This document shows positions 1 to 8,281 of a DNA stretch of 64,000 nt, piece by piece. The notes under the pieces are model-generated. The model was not told the DNA's origin and did no database searches. It worked only from the letters and a program-made list of their open reading frames with translations. Both the position numbers and the translations under genes were made by a program. Source of the stretch: G963668605 sp963668605 (lineage in GTDB: Bacteria > Acidobacteriota > Terriglobia > Bryobacterales > Bryobacteraceae); the NCBI GenBank assembly GCA_963668605.1, contig OY764903.1, positions 2,852,001-2,916,000 on the forward strand, in the 5' to 3' direction. Positions within the stretch are counted from its first letter, which is position 1, and each line of letters opens with the position of its first letter.

Positions 1-254
1 GGTGCCGGTTCCGCGCGGGCGGATGGCTCCTCCTGCCGCGGCTCCGCAACCGAGAGCAGCCTGGAACCGTCCGGAGAGAGTGAATATCCGCCGGCACACT
101 TCGGCAGCTTGTGTGCCACGATGAGCCCTTGGAGCACTCCGTTGTATTGAGCCTGGAGTTCCGCCTGAATCGCGACCAGACGACGCTGGAAGCTGGCGAG
201 CAGATCCTGCTCGTCGGCTGTGAGTTGATGGTCGACTACCTTGGGTTTTTCCAT
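1..254 (-). CDS. Small hypothetical protein, copy A (3' end cut by window edge)
   Basis: Short minus-strand reading frame starting MEKPKVVDHQLT. It remains open to the left edge, so its C-terminus is not seen. I chose the ATG at 252-254 because GAAAGGA lies a few bases upstream; an in-frame ATG at 276-278 lacks such a site. It is nearly identical to the gene at 5130-5351. That copy stops after GAAEPR-like residues (SAPEPR), whereas copy A reads through because CAG replaces the TAG stop. It sits just downstream of the gene at 285-650 in the same orientation. The predicted protein is helical and rich in Gln, Leu and Ala, with no recognisable domain. Function unknown. Confidence 0.5.
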   Translation of the reverse strand, partial: MEKPKVVDHQLTADEQDLLASFQRRLVAIQAELQAQYNGVLQGLIVAHKLPKCAGGYSLSPDGSRLLSVAEPRQEEPSARAEPA

Positions 255-540
255 ATTGATCCTTTCTGAATAATTCATTCGGCTTTAGGCCGGAATTAAG
301 ACTTGGGAAAGTGCGGCTTGCTTTGCGGCTTCAACTTCAGCAGCTTTGGCTTTGGCCTCATCCTGTAGAGCAACAACCGCGGCCGGAGGAAATGCGCCAA
401 GAACCGGCTGGATGGCGGCTGTCATCAACGTCTGGATGATGTAGTCGCCAACTCCGGCGTACTTCGGCACCGCAGCGTAGTTGATGTACGGGTGTCCGTC
501 CGGGTCCGTCATCGGCACGGATTCCATCTTGGTTTGGGTG
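1..540. repeat. Direct repeat block, copy A (pairs with 5098-5639)
   Basis: The first 540 bases of the window align with 5098-5639 at high identity, with scattered substitutions and one or two indels. The repeat carries two minus-strand genes. Homology at the right side stops just after TTGGTTTGGGTG in both copies. The left limit of copy A is beyond the window edge. The two copies are 5.1 kb apart and bracket the ISKra4 fragment and the TonB-dependent receptor gene. Confidence 0.85.
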
Positions 541-650
541 GCGATATACGCCGTGATGGCCGCCACGGCTTCGGCCGGGATGGTCCAGTTGTAGGACTCA
601 GCGCCTTGCTGCGTCCAGGTGATGTTGATCGGTTGGTAGGTTTCGGGCAT
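285..650 (-). CDS. Hypothetical protein, copy A
   Basis: 121-residue protein beginning MPETYQPINITWTQQG. I used the ATG at 648-650 rather than the upstream ATG at 746, because the upstream extension is basic low-complexity sequence read antisense to another frame. The C-terminal two thirds (from about TQTKMESVPMTD to the end) is duplicated almost exactly in the gene at 5382-5696. The last 30 residues are Ala/Lys/Glu-rich and probably helical. A short gene follows 31 bp downstream and the C-terminal fragment of another lies just upstream, so this was part of a small minus-strand operon. The protein is not recognised; a phage-structural or secreted origin is possible but not shown. Confidence 0.55.
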   Translation of the reverse strand: MPETYQPINITWTQQGAESYNWTIPAEAVAAITAYIATQTKMESVPMTDPDGHPYINYAAVPKYAGVGDYIIQTLMTAAIQPVLGAFPPAAVVALQDEAKAKAAEVEAAKQAALSQVLIPA

Positions 651-661
651 AGTGATTTCCT

Positions 662-825
662 TTAGGCGATGAGAGCAATGCTCCCTTGACGGATGACTCC
701 ATCTCCGCAGCGAACGCGGAAGAGGAGAGTGTTTCCAGAGATCCACATATTCATCGTGTTGTTAGACAGTTCGGGGTCGGTTGGTTGTGTCGCTGGAAGG
801 CCTTGGATACCCTCGACACCGGCAA
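662..825 (-). pseudogene. C-terminal fragment of an unknown protein, cut by the ISKra4 remnant
   Basis: The minus-strand frame ending at 662 reads protein-like sequence (SNNTMNMWISGNTLLFRVR, then a C-terminus SIALIA). Its upstream part runs antisense into an ISKra4 transposase fragment from about 825-830, so the 5' end is missing. The fragment stops 11 bp before the MPETYQP gene in the same orientation and was probably the preceding operon member. The alternating hydrophobic/polar pattern suggests beta strands. Function unknown and the junction position is approximate. Confidence 0.4.
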
Positions 826-830
826 GCAGC

Positions 831-1396
831 GCTCGCCCTTCTCTGAGCGCGTCTTGCGGGAGGCCACCCGCCGACGCTTCACCCAAGCACAATGCACTGT
901 GGTGATCGGTGACGGAGCAGCTTGGATTTGGAAAATCGCGCAGAAGTTGTTTCCACGAGCGATTCAGATCGTGGATCGCTTTCACGTCCAAGAACACCTC
1001 AGCGACCTGTCCAAACTGCTCTATCCGCACAAGCCCGATCAAGCGAAACTCTGGGCGGCACGCAGGCATGAGGAACTCGATAGCGGCCGCTTGCCGGAGC
1101 TGTTACGTGCTCTGCGCCGCCAAGCCGATCATTGCGCGGAGGCCCGCAAGTGCTTCCAATACATCCACGGCAATCGCGATCGCATGCGCTACCCACAATT
1201 CCGTGCACAGGGCCTATGCACTTCCTCCGGAGTCGTTGAAGCCGGCTACAAACTCGCGATTGGCACCCGGCTGAAACGCGCCGGCATGCACTGGACAACC
1301 GCCGGATCCAACGCCATCATCGCCCTTCGCTGTTCGAAGCTCAGTGGCAGGTTTCAGGACTTCTGGGAGCGCCGATCAGAACCGAGGGCCGCTTGA
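831..1396 (+). pseudogene. ISKra4-family transposase, C-terminal fragment
   Basis: The frame ending at 1396 carries the C-terminal part of an ISKra4-type transposase. Family hallmarks are visible: VVIGDGAAWIW (catalytic Asp region), AIQIVDRFHVQEHL (second Asp), the RMRYPQFRAQGLCTSSG motif, VVEAGYKLAIGTRLKRAGMH (Glu region), and the FWERR ending. The N-terminal half is absent: before about position 831 the sequence belongs to an unrelated minus-strand gene. The apparent ORF start at 686 is therefore chimeric. No inverted repeats were identified. It is an immobile relic. Confidence 0.75.
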
Positions 1397-1621
1397 TCCG
1401 TCACTTTCTAGTCGTGCACCCCGAGTTTGTTCTTCTACTGAACTCGGACGCTCTCATACCGTGCCAAATGAACTCAGACAGGCGTCAAGGTGGTACAAGG
1501 ACGGGAACTGAGCGCCGGGGACGTTGGGCTCAGCGAAGAGCTTTGCCCCGCTGGGACTGGCGCAATACGGAGATCGCGGAAGTTTGACAATCGGGCAGAC
1601 TTGTGAGAGCCTAGCCTCGCC

Positions 1622-4600
1622 ATGTGGAAATCTCTTGCCTTTCTCATTATCTTTGCGACGGTTGAAACCCTTTTCGGACAGGGCGTCAATTCCACGATCC
1701 ATGGGACTGTGGAAGACGTCTCTGGAGCGCGAATCCCCAGCGCTTCTGTCGAAGCCATCAATGTTCTTACCGGTGAGTCTCATGCGACAAACAGCGATGC
1801 AGCCGGAGACTACGTGTTCCCGGTGCTGCCGGTAGGCTCGTACCGTCTGGTTGCGCAGGCTGCCGGGTTCAAGAAGTTCTTGCGTGAAGGGCTTACGTTG
1901 ACCGTGAATCAGAACGCCCGTGTGAACGTCCGTCTGGAAGTTGGAGATGCGGCGGAATCGATTCGCGTGGTAGCGGATGCGCCACTCATCGACACGCGGC
2001 AGGCTCAATTGGGCGGGCTGGTCGATGCCCGGCGGGTTGACGACCTTCCGCTCAACGGCCGCAACGTCTACGATCTGGTCGCCATCCTGCCGGGCGTGAC
2101 AAGGGCCACCACTCCTACCGTTCAGGATAACCAGGGCAATTTCATGAACGTGAACGGCAGTCGCAGCCGGCACAGCAACTTCATGTTGGATGGCGGCTTC
2201 AATAACTCGTTGTGGCGAAATGCGGGGAACGCGGCTCCGAACCCCGACGCGGTACAAGAATTTCGGCTGATCACCAGCAACTTCAACGCGGAGTTCGGGC
2301 GTTCGCCCGGAGCTGTCGTCAATGTGGTCACCAAGTCGGGAACCAACAAATTCCACGGTACCGCTTTTGAGTATCTCCGCAACAACAAGTTGACTGCGCG
2401 GAACTTTTTCCAGCCCACGGTCGATCCCCTGCGGCAGAACCAGTTCGGGCTGACAATGGGCGGACCGGTGCTCCGCAACAAGACGTTCTTCTTCGCTTCC
2501 TACCAGGGTCTGCGGATTCGCTCCAGCGAATTCAAGAACGCTGCCTTGCCGCCTACAGCCGCTGAAAGAAAGGGCGACTTCTCCGCGGCTCTGGCGAACG
2601 CCCGGCCGAACGACCCCACCACGCTCAAGCCGTTCCCGGGAGGGATTATACCCGTTTCGTCGCTCGACCCCGTAGCGGTAAAAATGCTGGACGTGTTCGT
2701 TCCGCTGCCGAACACTCCCGACGGCCGGCTTGAAGTGTCCCAACCCTCACGCTCCAACGAAGATCAGGTTCTGGCCAAGATCGACCACCAACTGAGCGCT
2801 TTTCACAAACTTTATGGCAGCGTTTTTGTAGTGCAGGGCAAAGGGTTCAGCCCGTTTGAAGGGAGCACGCAAATCGCGGGGTACGCAGCGACCAACACTT
2901 TCCAGAACCAGCGGAACGTGATCGTCAATGAAGATTGGCTGGTTTCGCCCGCGGCGCTAAACCAGGTTCGGTTCGGCTATACCCGGACCTTCTCCAACGC
3001 GATCGGGCTCGAACGCACCAGTTGGCCTGAACTTGGCAGCCAGGTGGCGCTCGGCGCTCTGCCCGCGCGTCCGCCTCAGATCACGGTTACCGGACGCTGG
3101 GTGATGTCCGGCAACCTGGAGACGCAGCTTGCACAACAGAGTTTCAACTGGAACGACACGTTCAGTTACATGAGGAACCGGCACAATTTTAAGGCTGGAG
3201 CGCTGGTCCTGCTCAATCGCATGGATCAGATTGGCGCATGGCTCGGTCCGGGACAAGTCAGGTTCTCGGGGGGCTTCACCAAGAACGTTCTGGCCGACTT
3301 CATGCTCGGCCGGGCAAACACGTTCCGGCAAAACAACGGACAGGACCGGCACTTCACTTCCGGCAATTATCACGGGTTCGTCCAGGACGACTGGCACATT
3401 CTTCCAAGACTGACACTCAACCTGGGACTTCGGTACGAGGTGGATACACCCTACGTCAGCAACCGTGACGAGTATCAGACCTTCCGCTTTAACACGCCTT
3501 CGAAAGTGATCCCCAAAGCGCCTTTGGGTCTTTTGTTCCCCGGCGATCCAGGGGTCCCGAGAGGCATCGCAAAAATGGACCTCAATAATTTCGCTCCGCG
3601 GTTCGGATTGGCATTCGATCCATTCGGCAACGGCAAAACCGCCATCCGGGCCGGATACGGCATCTTTTATGCAATCGGTTTCGCCAATTTTGCGTCGGAC
3701 ATGCAGGGGCAGCCATTTCTTGTCGACGTGACCGTATTCGGCACTCCGAACCTCGTCAATCCATATGCCGACGTGCCGGGAGGCAGCCCGTTCCCTTACA
3801 AACTGGACCGGAACAACCCTCTGTTTTCGCTCCCGGTAACCGCCGGATACATGAGCGAAAACATCGCGACGCCCTACATCCAGCACTACAGTCTGACGGT
3901 CGAGCAGCAGATCATGAAGGATCTCAGCGTTCAGGTCGCTTACGTCGGAAATACCTCGCGTAAGCTGAGCCTTCAGCGGGACGTCAACGCTCCAATTTTT
4001 ACCGCCGGCAGCTCAACCGCCGCCAACGTCAACGCGCGCAGGCCCTATCTGCCCGGCGTCATCGCCCAGGTCGCGCTTACCGAGTCGGCCTCCAATGCCG
4101 ATTACAATTCCATGCAGATGACGGTCAATCGCCGCTTCTCAAGAGGATTCTCTCTTCTGGCCAGCTACACTTTTGGAAAATCGATCGACGAGATCTCGGA
4201 GGACAAATTCAACCCCACCGCTGTCGCGCTCACCAATTCGAACAATCGAAGACTCGACCGCTCTGTTTCGGACTTCGATACGCGCCAGGTACTCACGCTC
4301 TCGTACGTCTGGGAGCTACCGAAAGTGCGGCGGCTGGGTTTGGTTGGCCGCCAGGTCCTAAGCAACTGGCAATTAAATGGGATCACTAGTTTCCGGACGG
4401 GCAACCCCATCAACATTGTCTCCGGACAAGACACCAATCTCGACGGCAATAACAATGACCGTCCGAACATCGTCGGCGATCCGTCTTTGAGCGGTAGCCA
4501 GACACGGGAACAGAAGATTGCGGGTTACTTTAATGTGGCGGCTTTCCGCGCCGCGTCCACCGGCTCGGACGGGACGACAGGCCGAAACATCCTCTATGGC

Positions 4601-4810
4601 CCGGGCGCCAGCAACTGGACCGTGTCGCTCTTTAAGCTCATTGAGGTGAGGGAGCGCCAACGGATTCAGTTCCGTGCGGAGTTCTTCAACTTCTTCAACC
4701 ACACGAACCTGGGAAACCCGAACGCCACGCTCTCCAGCAGCAATTTCGGCCGAATCCTTTCCGCGGGAGCGGCGCGCGTCATTCAGTTCGGCCTGAAGTA
4801 CTCGTTCTGA
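1622..4810 (+). CDS. TonB-dependent receptor, Oar-like, with carboxypeptidase-regulatory N-terminal domain
   Basis: 1062 residues. A signal peptide (MWKSLAFLIIFATVETLFG) is followed by a carboxypeptidase-regulatory/beta-sandwich domain at about 24-108 (STIHGTVEDVSGARIPSASV). A plug region at about 120-235 contains LPLNGRNVYDLVAILPGV and VVNVVTKSGTNKFHG. The remainder is a long barrel ending in a C-terminal phenylalanine (FGLKYSF). This architecture is expanded in Acidobacteria. By family it should sit in the outer membrane and import, or bind, large or polymeric substrates using TonB; the ligand cannot be read from sequence. The gene stands alone between transposon remnants, with no cognate hydrolase or anti-sigma factor adjacent. 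The start is the first ATG in frame and directly precedes the signal peptide. Confidence 0.85.
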   Translation: MWKSLAFLIIFATVETLFGQGVNSTIHGTVEDVSGARIPSASVEAINVLTGESHATNSDAAGDYVFPVLPVGSYRLVAQAAGFKKFLREGLTLTVNQNARVNVRLEVGDAAESIRVVADAPLIDTRQAQLGGLVDARRVDDLPLNGRNVYDLVAILPGVTRATTPTVQDNQGNFMNVNGSRSRHSNFMLDGGFNNSLWRNAGNAAPNPDAVQEFRLITSNFNAEFGRSPGAVVNVVTKSGTNKFHGTAFEYLRNNKLTARNFFQPTVDPLRQNQFGLTMGGPVLRNKTFFFASYQGLRIRSSEFKNAALPPTAAERKGDFSAALANARPNDPTTLKPFPGGIIPVSSLDPVAVKMLDVFVPLPNTPDGRLEVSQPSRSNEDQVLAKIDHQLSAFHKLYGSVFVVQGKGFSPFEGSTQIAGYAATNTFQNQRNVIVNEDWLVSPAALNQVRFGYTRTFSNAIGLERTSWPELGSQVALGALPARPPQITVTGRWVMSGNLETQLAQQSFNWNDTFSYMRNRHNFKAGALVLLNRMDQIGAWLGPGQVRFSGGFTKNVLADFMLGRANTFRQNNGQDRHFTSGNYHGFVQDDWHILPRLTLNLGLRYEVDTPYVSNRDEYQTFRFNTPSKVIPKAPLGLLFPGDPGVPRGIAKMDLNNFAPRFGLAFDPFGNGKTAIRAGYGIFYAIGFANFASDMQGQPFLVDVTVFGTPNLVNPYADVPGGSPFPYKLDRNNPLFSLPVTAGYMSENIATPYIQHYSLTVEQQIMKDLSVQVAYVGNTSRKLSLQRDVNAPIFTAGSSTAANVNARRPYLPGVIAQVALTESASNADYNSMQMTVNRRFSRGFSLLASYTFGKSIDEISEDKFNPTAVALTNSNNRRLDRSVSDFDTRQVLTLSYVWELPKVRRLGLVGRQVLSNWQLNGITSFRTGNPINIVSGQDTNLDGNNNDRPNIVGDPSLSGSQTREQKIAGYFNVAAFRAASTGSDGTTGRNILYGPGASNWTVSLFKLIEVRERQRIQFRAEFFNFFNHTNLGNPNATLSSSNFGRILSAGAARVIQFGLKYSF

Positions 4811-4932
4811 TTGAGGGCGTTGAAGGTCTCGGCTCGGAGTTGGGTATCGGGACGTGATGGCGGCAGTCAGATAGCCGAAACTCTCGCTGTTGTCCGCAGA
4901 ATCTCCGTCCGAGCCGAAATCTCGATTCCCGT

Positions 4933-5097
4933 TTGGTCAAAAAACTCAACCGGCACTCGATCACCAGGCGCGACAACAAATGGGTGCGGCTGTTGGCTTA
5001 CATAACGGGCTTGGTGAACCAGCGCCTGCTCCTGCAGAATGAATACCTGATCGCCGAGAATCGCATCCTCCGCTCGCTGTGGGCTTACTTCTTCGGA
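4933..5097 (+). pseudogene. Integrase/transposase N-terminal fragment
   Basis: The plus frame reads RRDNKWVRLLAYITGLVNQ and then RLLLQNEYLIAENRILRSL. This matches the N-terminal helical lead of rve-type integrases common in Acidobacteria IS elements. The coding sense is lost exactly where the duplicated block homologous to position 1 begins (5098), so the element is truncated there. A shorter copy of the same segment lies inverted at 8052-8108. No catalytic domain is present. Confidence 0.5.
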
Positions 5098-5639
5098 GGT
5101 GCCGGTTCCGCGCGGGCGGATGGCTCCTCCTACCGCGGCTCCGGAGCCGAGAGCAGCCTGGAGCCGTCGGGAGAGAGCGAATATCCGCCGGCACACTTCG
5201 GCAGGTTGTGTGCCACGATGAGCCCTTGGAGCACTCCGTTGTATTGCGCCTGGAGTTCCGCCTGAATCGCGACCAAACGACGCTGGAAGCTCGCGAGCAG
5301 ATCCTGCTCTTCGGGTGTGAGTTGATGGTCGACTACCATGGGTTTTTCCATATTGATCCTTTCTGAATAATTCATTCGGCTTTAGGCCGGAATTAAGACT
5401 TGGGAAAGTGCGGCTTGCTTTGCGGTTTCAACTTCAGCAGCTTTGGCTTTGGCCTCATCCTGCAGCACAACAACCGCGGCTGGAGGAAATGCGCCAAGAA
5501 CCGGCTGGATGGCGGCCGTCATCAACGTCTGGATGATGTAGTCGCCAACTCCGGCGTACTTCGGCACCGAAGCGTAGTTGATGTACGGGTGTCCGTCCGG
5601 GTCCGTCATCGGCACGGGCTCCATTTTGGTTTGGGTGCG
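5098..5639. repeat. Direct repeat block, copy B (pairs with 1-540)
   Basis: This is the second copy of the duplicated block. Its left end abuts the truncated integrase fragment and its right end falls inside the gene at 5382-5696. Substitutions between copies, including one that creates a stop codon in the small gene at 5130-5351, show the duplication is not recent. Confidence 0.85.
5130..5351 (-). CDS. Small hypothetical protein, copy B
   Basis: 73-residue protein starting MEKPMVVDHQLTPEEQDLLASF and ending SAPEPR. The start at 5349-5351 has GAAAGGA upstream on the minus strand. It duplicates the gene at the left edge of the window with a few substitutions and an earlier stop codon. The gene upstream in the same orientation ends 30 bp away, as in copy A. 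A predicted helical core (SFQRRLVAIQAELQAQY) is the only visible structure. Function unknown. Confidence 0.5.
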   Translation of the reverse strand: MEKPMVVDHQLTPEEQDLLASFQRRLVAIQAELQAQYNGVLQGLIVAHNLPKCAGGYSLSPDGSRLLSAPEPR

Positions 5640-5696
5640 GAAGCCAAGCGACGAGCCATCAGGAGCGTAGTAAGGGATCTGCCGTTCAATTTGCAT
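5382..5696 (-). CDS. Hypothetical protein, copy B, with replaced N-terminus
   Basis: 104 residues. From about residue 21 (TQTKMEPVPMTDPDG) to the end it matches copy A at 285-650 with few changes. The first 20 residues (MQIERQIPYYAPDGSSLGFR) are unrelated to copy A. The nucleotide homology between the two blocks ends inside this gene near 5639, so the gene is a recombination chimera, or copy A is. There is no clear ribosome binding site before the ATG at 5694-5696. Expression is uncertain and the function is unknown. Confidence 0.45.
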   Translation of the reverse strand: MQIERQIPYYAPDGSSLGFRTQTKMEPVPMTDPDGHPYINYASVPKYAGVGDYIIQTLMTAAIQPVLGAFPPAAVVVLQDEAKAKAAEVETAKQAALSQVLIPA

Positions 5697-5882
5697 AGGG
5701 GCACACTTCGGGAATGGGAGGAAGGAAGGGAGGGAGTTTTGCGAGAGTCCCGTCTCTCGGGCCTGGCTGCAGCCTACATCTCCTAACTACCAGTCAAGAG
5801 ATTCAGTCGTCAACAGAAAAGGAGGTCTGTTGCCCGCTCTTGGCGAAAAGCGCGGAAGGGTGCCGGGTAGCGAAGACTTACC

Positions 5883-6050
5883 GCGCTTTCCGCGCTTATC
5901 GCGCAGTTGCTACCGGATGCATGCACGCCTGAATCTGGCGCATGAACCCTCCTCGCCGAGGGAGATGGAGCGGAGGCTTATTGCGCTTTCCGCGCTTATC
6001 GCGCACCTGCCGCTGGTCGCAAGCGCTTTTGAGTCCGGCGTATGAGCCCT
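5883..6050. repeat. Degenerate ~100-bp tandem repeat in a 740-bp gene-free stretch
   Basis: The 23-base segment at 5883-5905 (GCGCTTTCCGCGCTTATCGC core) recurs at 5983-6005, exactly 100 bases later. A following segment starting near 5933 recurs in diverged form near 6031. This is a two-unit imperfect tandem duplication. The surrounding region 5697-6436 has only short unconvincing ORFs; otherwise I see nothing in it. Confidence 0.6.
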
Positions 6051-6436
6051 TCTTCCGGGGGGCGTGGGATGTGCGTCGGTTTATCCTGATCGCGCTGCGA
6101 CAGCAGATTCGCGGAGCCTCGATACTTGAGGCAACGACCTCCTTTGCCCACGTGATCTTCCTAGGGTTCCGGCCTAATCTCGCGACGCTAGGTTTTCCGA
6201 CGACCCACCTGCTCCTGGTTAGTCGTTAGAGGAAGGTGTTGCCGCGGATGCTTCCCACAATGCCGTTTCTGGATCACTTGTCCGAGATGGCGACTACAGG
6301 TCCAAGTGACCACGGCACGCGAGCTTCCCTTCAGCCTTGCGCCGCGAGTTAGAGTGACGAATCGGAGGCCGCCGCGAATTTCGCGGTCGATTCATTGAGT
6401 GATGTATATTGATGTTCCTGAAGGCGTAGGTAAACT

Positions 6437-7123
6437 ATGGCGGACGAACGACTTGTCGAGCTCTTGCGTAGCGGACCGGAGAGCTGGAATCAGTGGAGAG
6501 TTGAATCGCTTCTAACGGTGCCGCATCCGGACCTTACTGACTCGGACCTGCGTGCCGTCGCCTTGCCGCTGGTGAACTTCGGCGGCGCCGATCTCAGCGG
6601 CGCTGACCTCACAGCTGCAGACCTCAAGGAAGCATTCTTCGGCGAGGGCACCCATCTTGAGCGGACGAGATTCTGTGACGCAGATCTGCGAGGGACCGTT
6701 TTTTCTGCCCGGAAACAACCAATCAACTTTATGGGCACGGACTTTCGACGCACCGACCTACGCGAAGCCGTGCTTGAAGCGGATTTCTCCGGCGCTAATT
6801 TGGAGAACGCTGACCTCCGTGGCGCAGACCTGCGCGGCGCAGAATTGGCCCACACAAACCTTGATTCCGCCCTATTCTCGCTCGACACTCAATTGCCCCC
6901 TCGATTTGATGCGGTCCAGCATGGCATGATCTTGGCACCCGCTGGTCCTCAGAATAGTCCATCTGACGAGTTCCTGATAACATTCGATCCGAGCTTGTCC
7001 GGGGAACAGATTCGCGAAGCACTCTCCGCACTTGCTGACTACTACCGAGTGTGCGGCGGTGTTGGCTTGCAGGTGGAGTTCGAAACCGAGATAGTACGCG
7101 TTGCCGGACCGGTACATGCCTGA
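6437..7123 (+). CDS. Pentapeptide-repeat protein
   Basis: 228 residues. From about residue 43 to 145 the sequence follows the A(D/N)LXX pattern: GADLSGADLTAADLKEA, then FCDADLRGTVF, then ANLENADLRGADLRGAEL. This predicts a right-handed quadrilateral beta helix. The C-terminal 75 residues are a separate, non-repeat domain. There is no signal peptide, so the protein is probably cytoplasmic. The stop codon overlaps the start of the next gene (ATGCCTGA), which indicates translational coupling. Pentapeptide proteins have been linked to DNA-gyrase protection and to effector or scaffold roles; which applies here cannot be told. Confidence 0.75.
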   Translation: MADERLVELLRSGPESWNQWRVESLLTVPHPDLTDSDLRAVALPLVNFGGADLSGADLTAADLKEAFFGEGTHLERTRFCDADLRGTVFSARKQPINFMGTDFRRTDLREAVLEADFSGANLENADLRGADLRGAELAHTNLDSALFSLDTQLPPRFDAVQHGMILAPAGPQNSPSDEFLITFDPSLSGEQIREALSALADYYRVCGGVGLQVEFETEIVRVAGPVHA

Positions 7124-7694
7124 CATGGACAATATCGCGACGCGTCTGGTTGCTCGTGTCCGTGCACTCCTTCCATCTCAATGGCGCGGCTGGCCAGGCA
7201 AACAATTGCGTCGAGCGACAGAGGATTTATCAAACTTTAGTACTGCTCACAACATTCGCCCCAGCGACCTTGCATCGGAAGGTGTTGTCCTGGGCCGCCG
7301 GAAACTACACGGAATTGCGAACAAGGAATTCGCTGCCGCGGTGAGGGATTTTGCGGACGCCGAACAGAAGAACATCGACAACGAGCTGCGCCGAAGATCA
7401 CTCGAAACTGATTTGCGCGCGAAAGAGGCGGTCGCTCGCAAGCAGGAGACCGAGGCTCGGATCGCAGAAGCGGCAGCCATCGAAGCGGAGATCACGCTGA
7501 CTGGAAGACTCAACGCTGCAGGTATAACGCTCTCCCGTGATCGCGATGGCAATCTGACCATTTTTCCCTTAGACGGCAATTCGTGTTTGGATTTCTTGAC
7601 CCGAGATCTTCGAAACAAGATGCTCGACCTACCCAAGGATGCGGCAGAGCATGGCCTCGAGGCTGCACCTTCGGAAAAGACTCCGCGGACATGA
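7116..7694 (+). CDS. Hypothetical coiled-coil protein coupled to the pentapeptide-repeat gene
   Basis: 192 residues from the ATG at 7116, which overlaps the preceding stop codon; a TTG 15 bases upstream is an alternative start. The N-terminus is basic and tryptophan-containing (LLPSQWRGWPGKQLRRA). The middle (about 75-140) is a charged Ala/Glu/Arg-rich helix (DFADAEQKNIDNELRRRS, KEAVARKQETEARIAEA) expected to form a coiled coil. No enzyme motif, signal peptide or membrane segment is seen. The overlap with the pentapeptide gene suggests the two products act together. I do not recognise the family. Confidence 0.6.
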   Translation: MPDMDNIATRLVARVRALLPSQWRGWPGKQLRRATEDLSNFSTAHNIRPSDLASEGVVLGRRKLHGIANKEFAAAVRDFADAEQKNIDNELRRRSLETDLRAKEAVARKQETEARIAEAAAIEAEITLTGRLNAAGITLSRDRDGNLTIFPLDGNSCLDFLTRDLRNKMLDLPKDAAEHGLEAAPSEKTPRT

Positions 7695-7808
7695 TCCGCC
7701 TACAGGTCAGACATTAGATTTAGACGACGGCGCCTGACTCCGCAACCAACACGATCTGGTCCCCGTCTGATCGTGACCAAGCTTTGCCATCACGTTCGGC
7801 GGTAAACC

Positions 7809-7891
7809 CGAGAACTACCGGCAACGAGTGCAGGTCTTGTGTGGTTAAACTGGTTCTGGGAACGGGAATGCCCCGCAATTGGCGTAGAGCC
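7809..7891 (+). mobile_element. ISL3 right-end remnant (83 bp)
   Basis: This segment matches the last codons of the ISL3 transposase, its stop and its right terminal inverted repeat at 34463-34545 (shared GAACTACCGGCAACGAGTGC ... GGCGTAGAGCC), with one C fewer in the C run. Everything upstream in the element is missing. About 25 further bases beyond the IS end (to about 7921) also match sequence flanking tRNA-Asn at 34706-34734. The rest of 7695-8281 has no gene I can support. Confidence 0.75.
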
Positions 7892-8051
7892 GGACATTTC
7901 GGGTGAAAATAGTTTGGCTCCCCGAGACGGACGCATTTACGAAACAGCGAATGGAGATGCTGTTGCAACGGCATTCTCCCGGCTGTTAACCAGAAGAGGA
8001 ATTTCGGATTTGCGTGTGCCTCGCGGAACTTCCCCGCCCCGCCGATTCGCC

Positions 8052-8108
8052 GCCGGGTGACCGAGCCCGTATATACGCCAGCCGCCGCACACATTTGTTG
8101 TCGCGCAT
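8052..8108 (-). mobile_element. Integrase-fragment relic, inverted relative to 4971-5018
   Basis: Read on the minus strand, this stretch encodes MRDNKCVRRLAYIRAR. It matches the DNA of the integrase fragment near 4971-5018 over about 50 bases with few mismatches (shared GCGACAACAAATG). It is a non-coding scrap of the same insertion element. Confidence 0.5.
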
Positions 8109-8281
8109 GGTGAACGAACATAATACGCAGTTTGGCGCGAAATGTCTGGGACGAGTTGCGATGTCACGCCTCGTCAGTCGCACTTGCGTGGCAAGCAGGA
8201 GTAACTGCGTCGCCGGGTTCCTCACTTTAGTTAACGCGCTGGACCGGTCGAGATCCACAATTGGCTACACACAGAGGTTGA

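Noticed and set aside
285..746. Longer form of the small protein starting at 746
   Set aside because: The N-terminal extension is antisense to other frames and basic low-complexity sequence; the ATG at 648-650 gives the plausible protein.
1454..2743. 429-codon minus-strand open frame opposite the TonB-dependent receptor
   Set aside because: It is a frame shadow of GC-rich codons in a well-supported gene, with no protein-like motifs and no ribosome binding site.
5883..6005. CRISPR-like array
   Set aside because: There are only two repeat units and the flanks are also duplicated, which indicates tandem duplication, not spacers.
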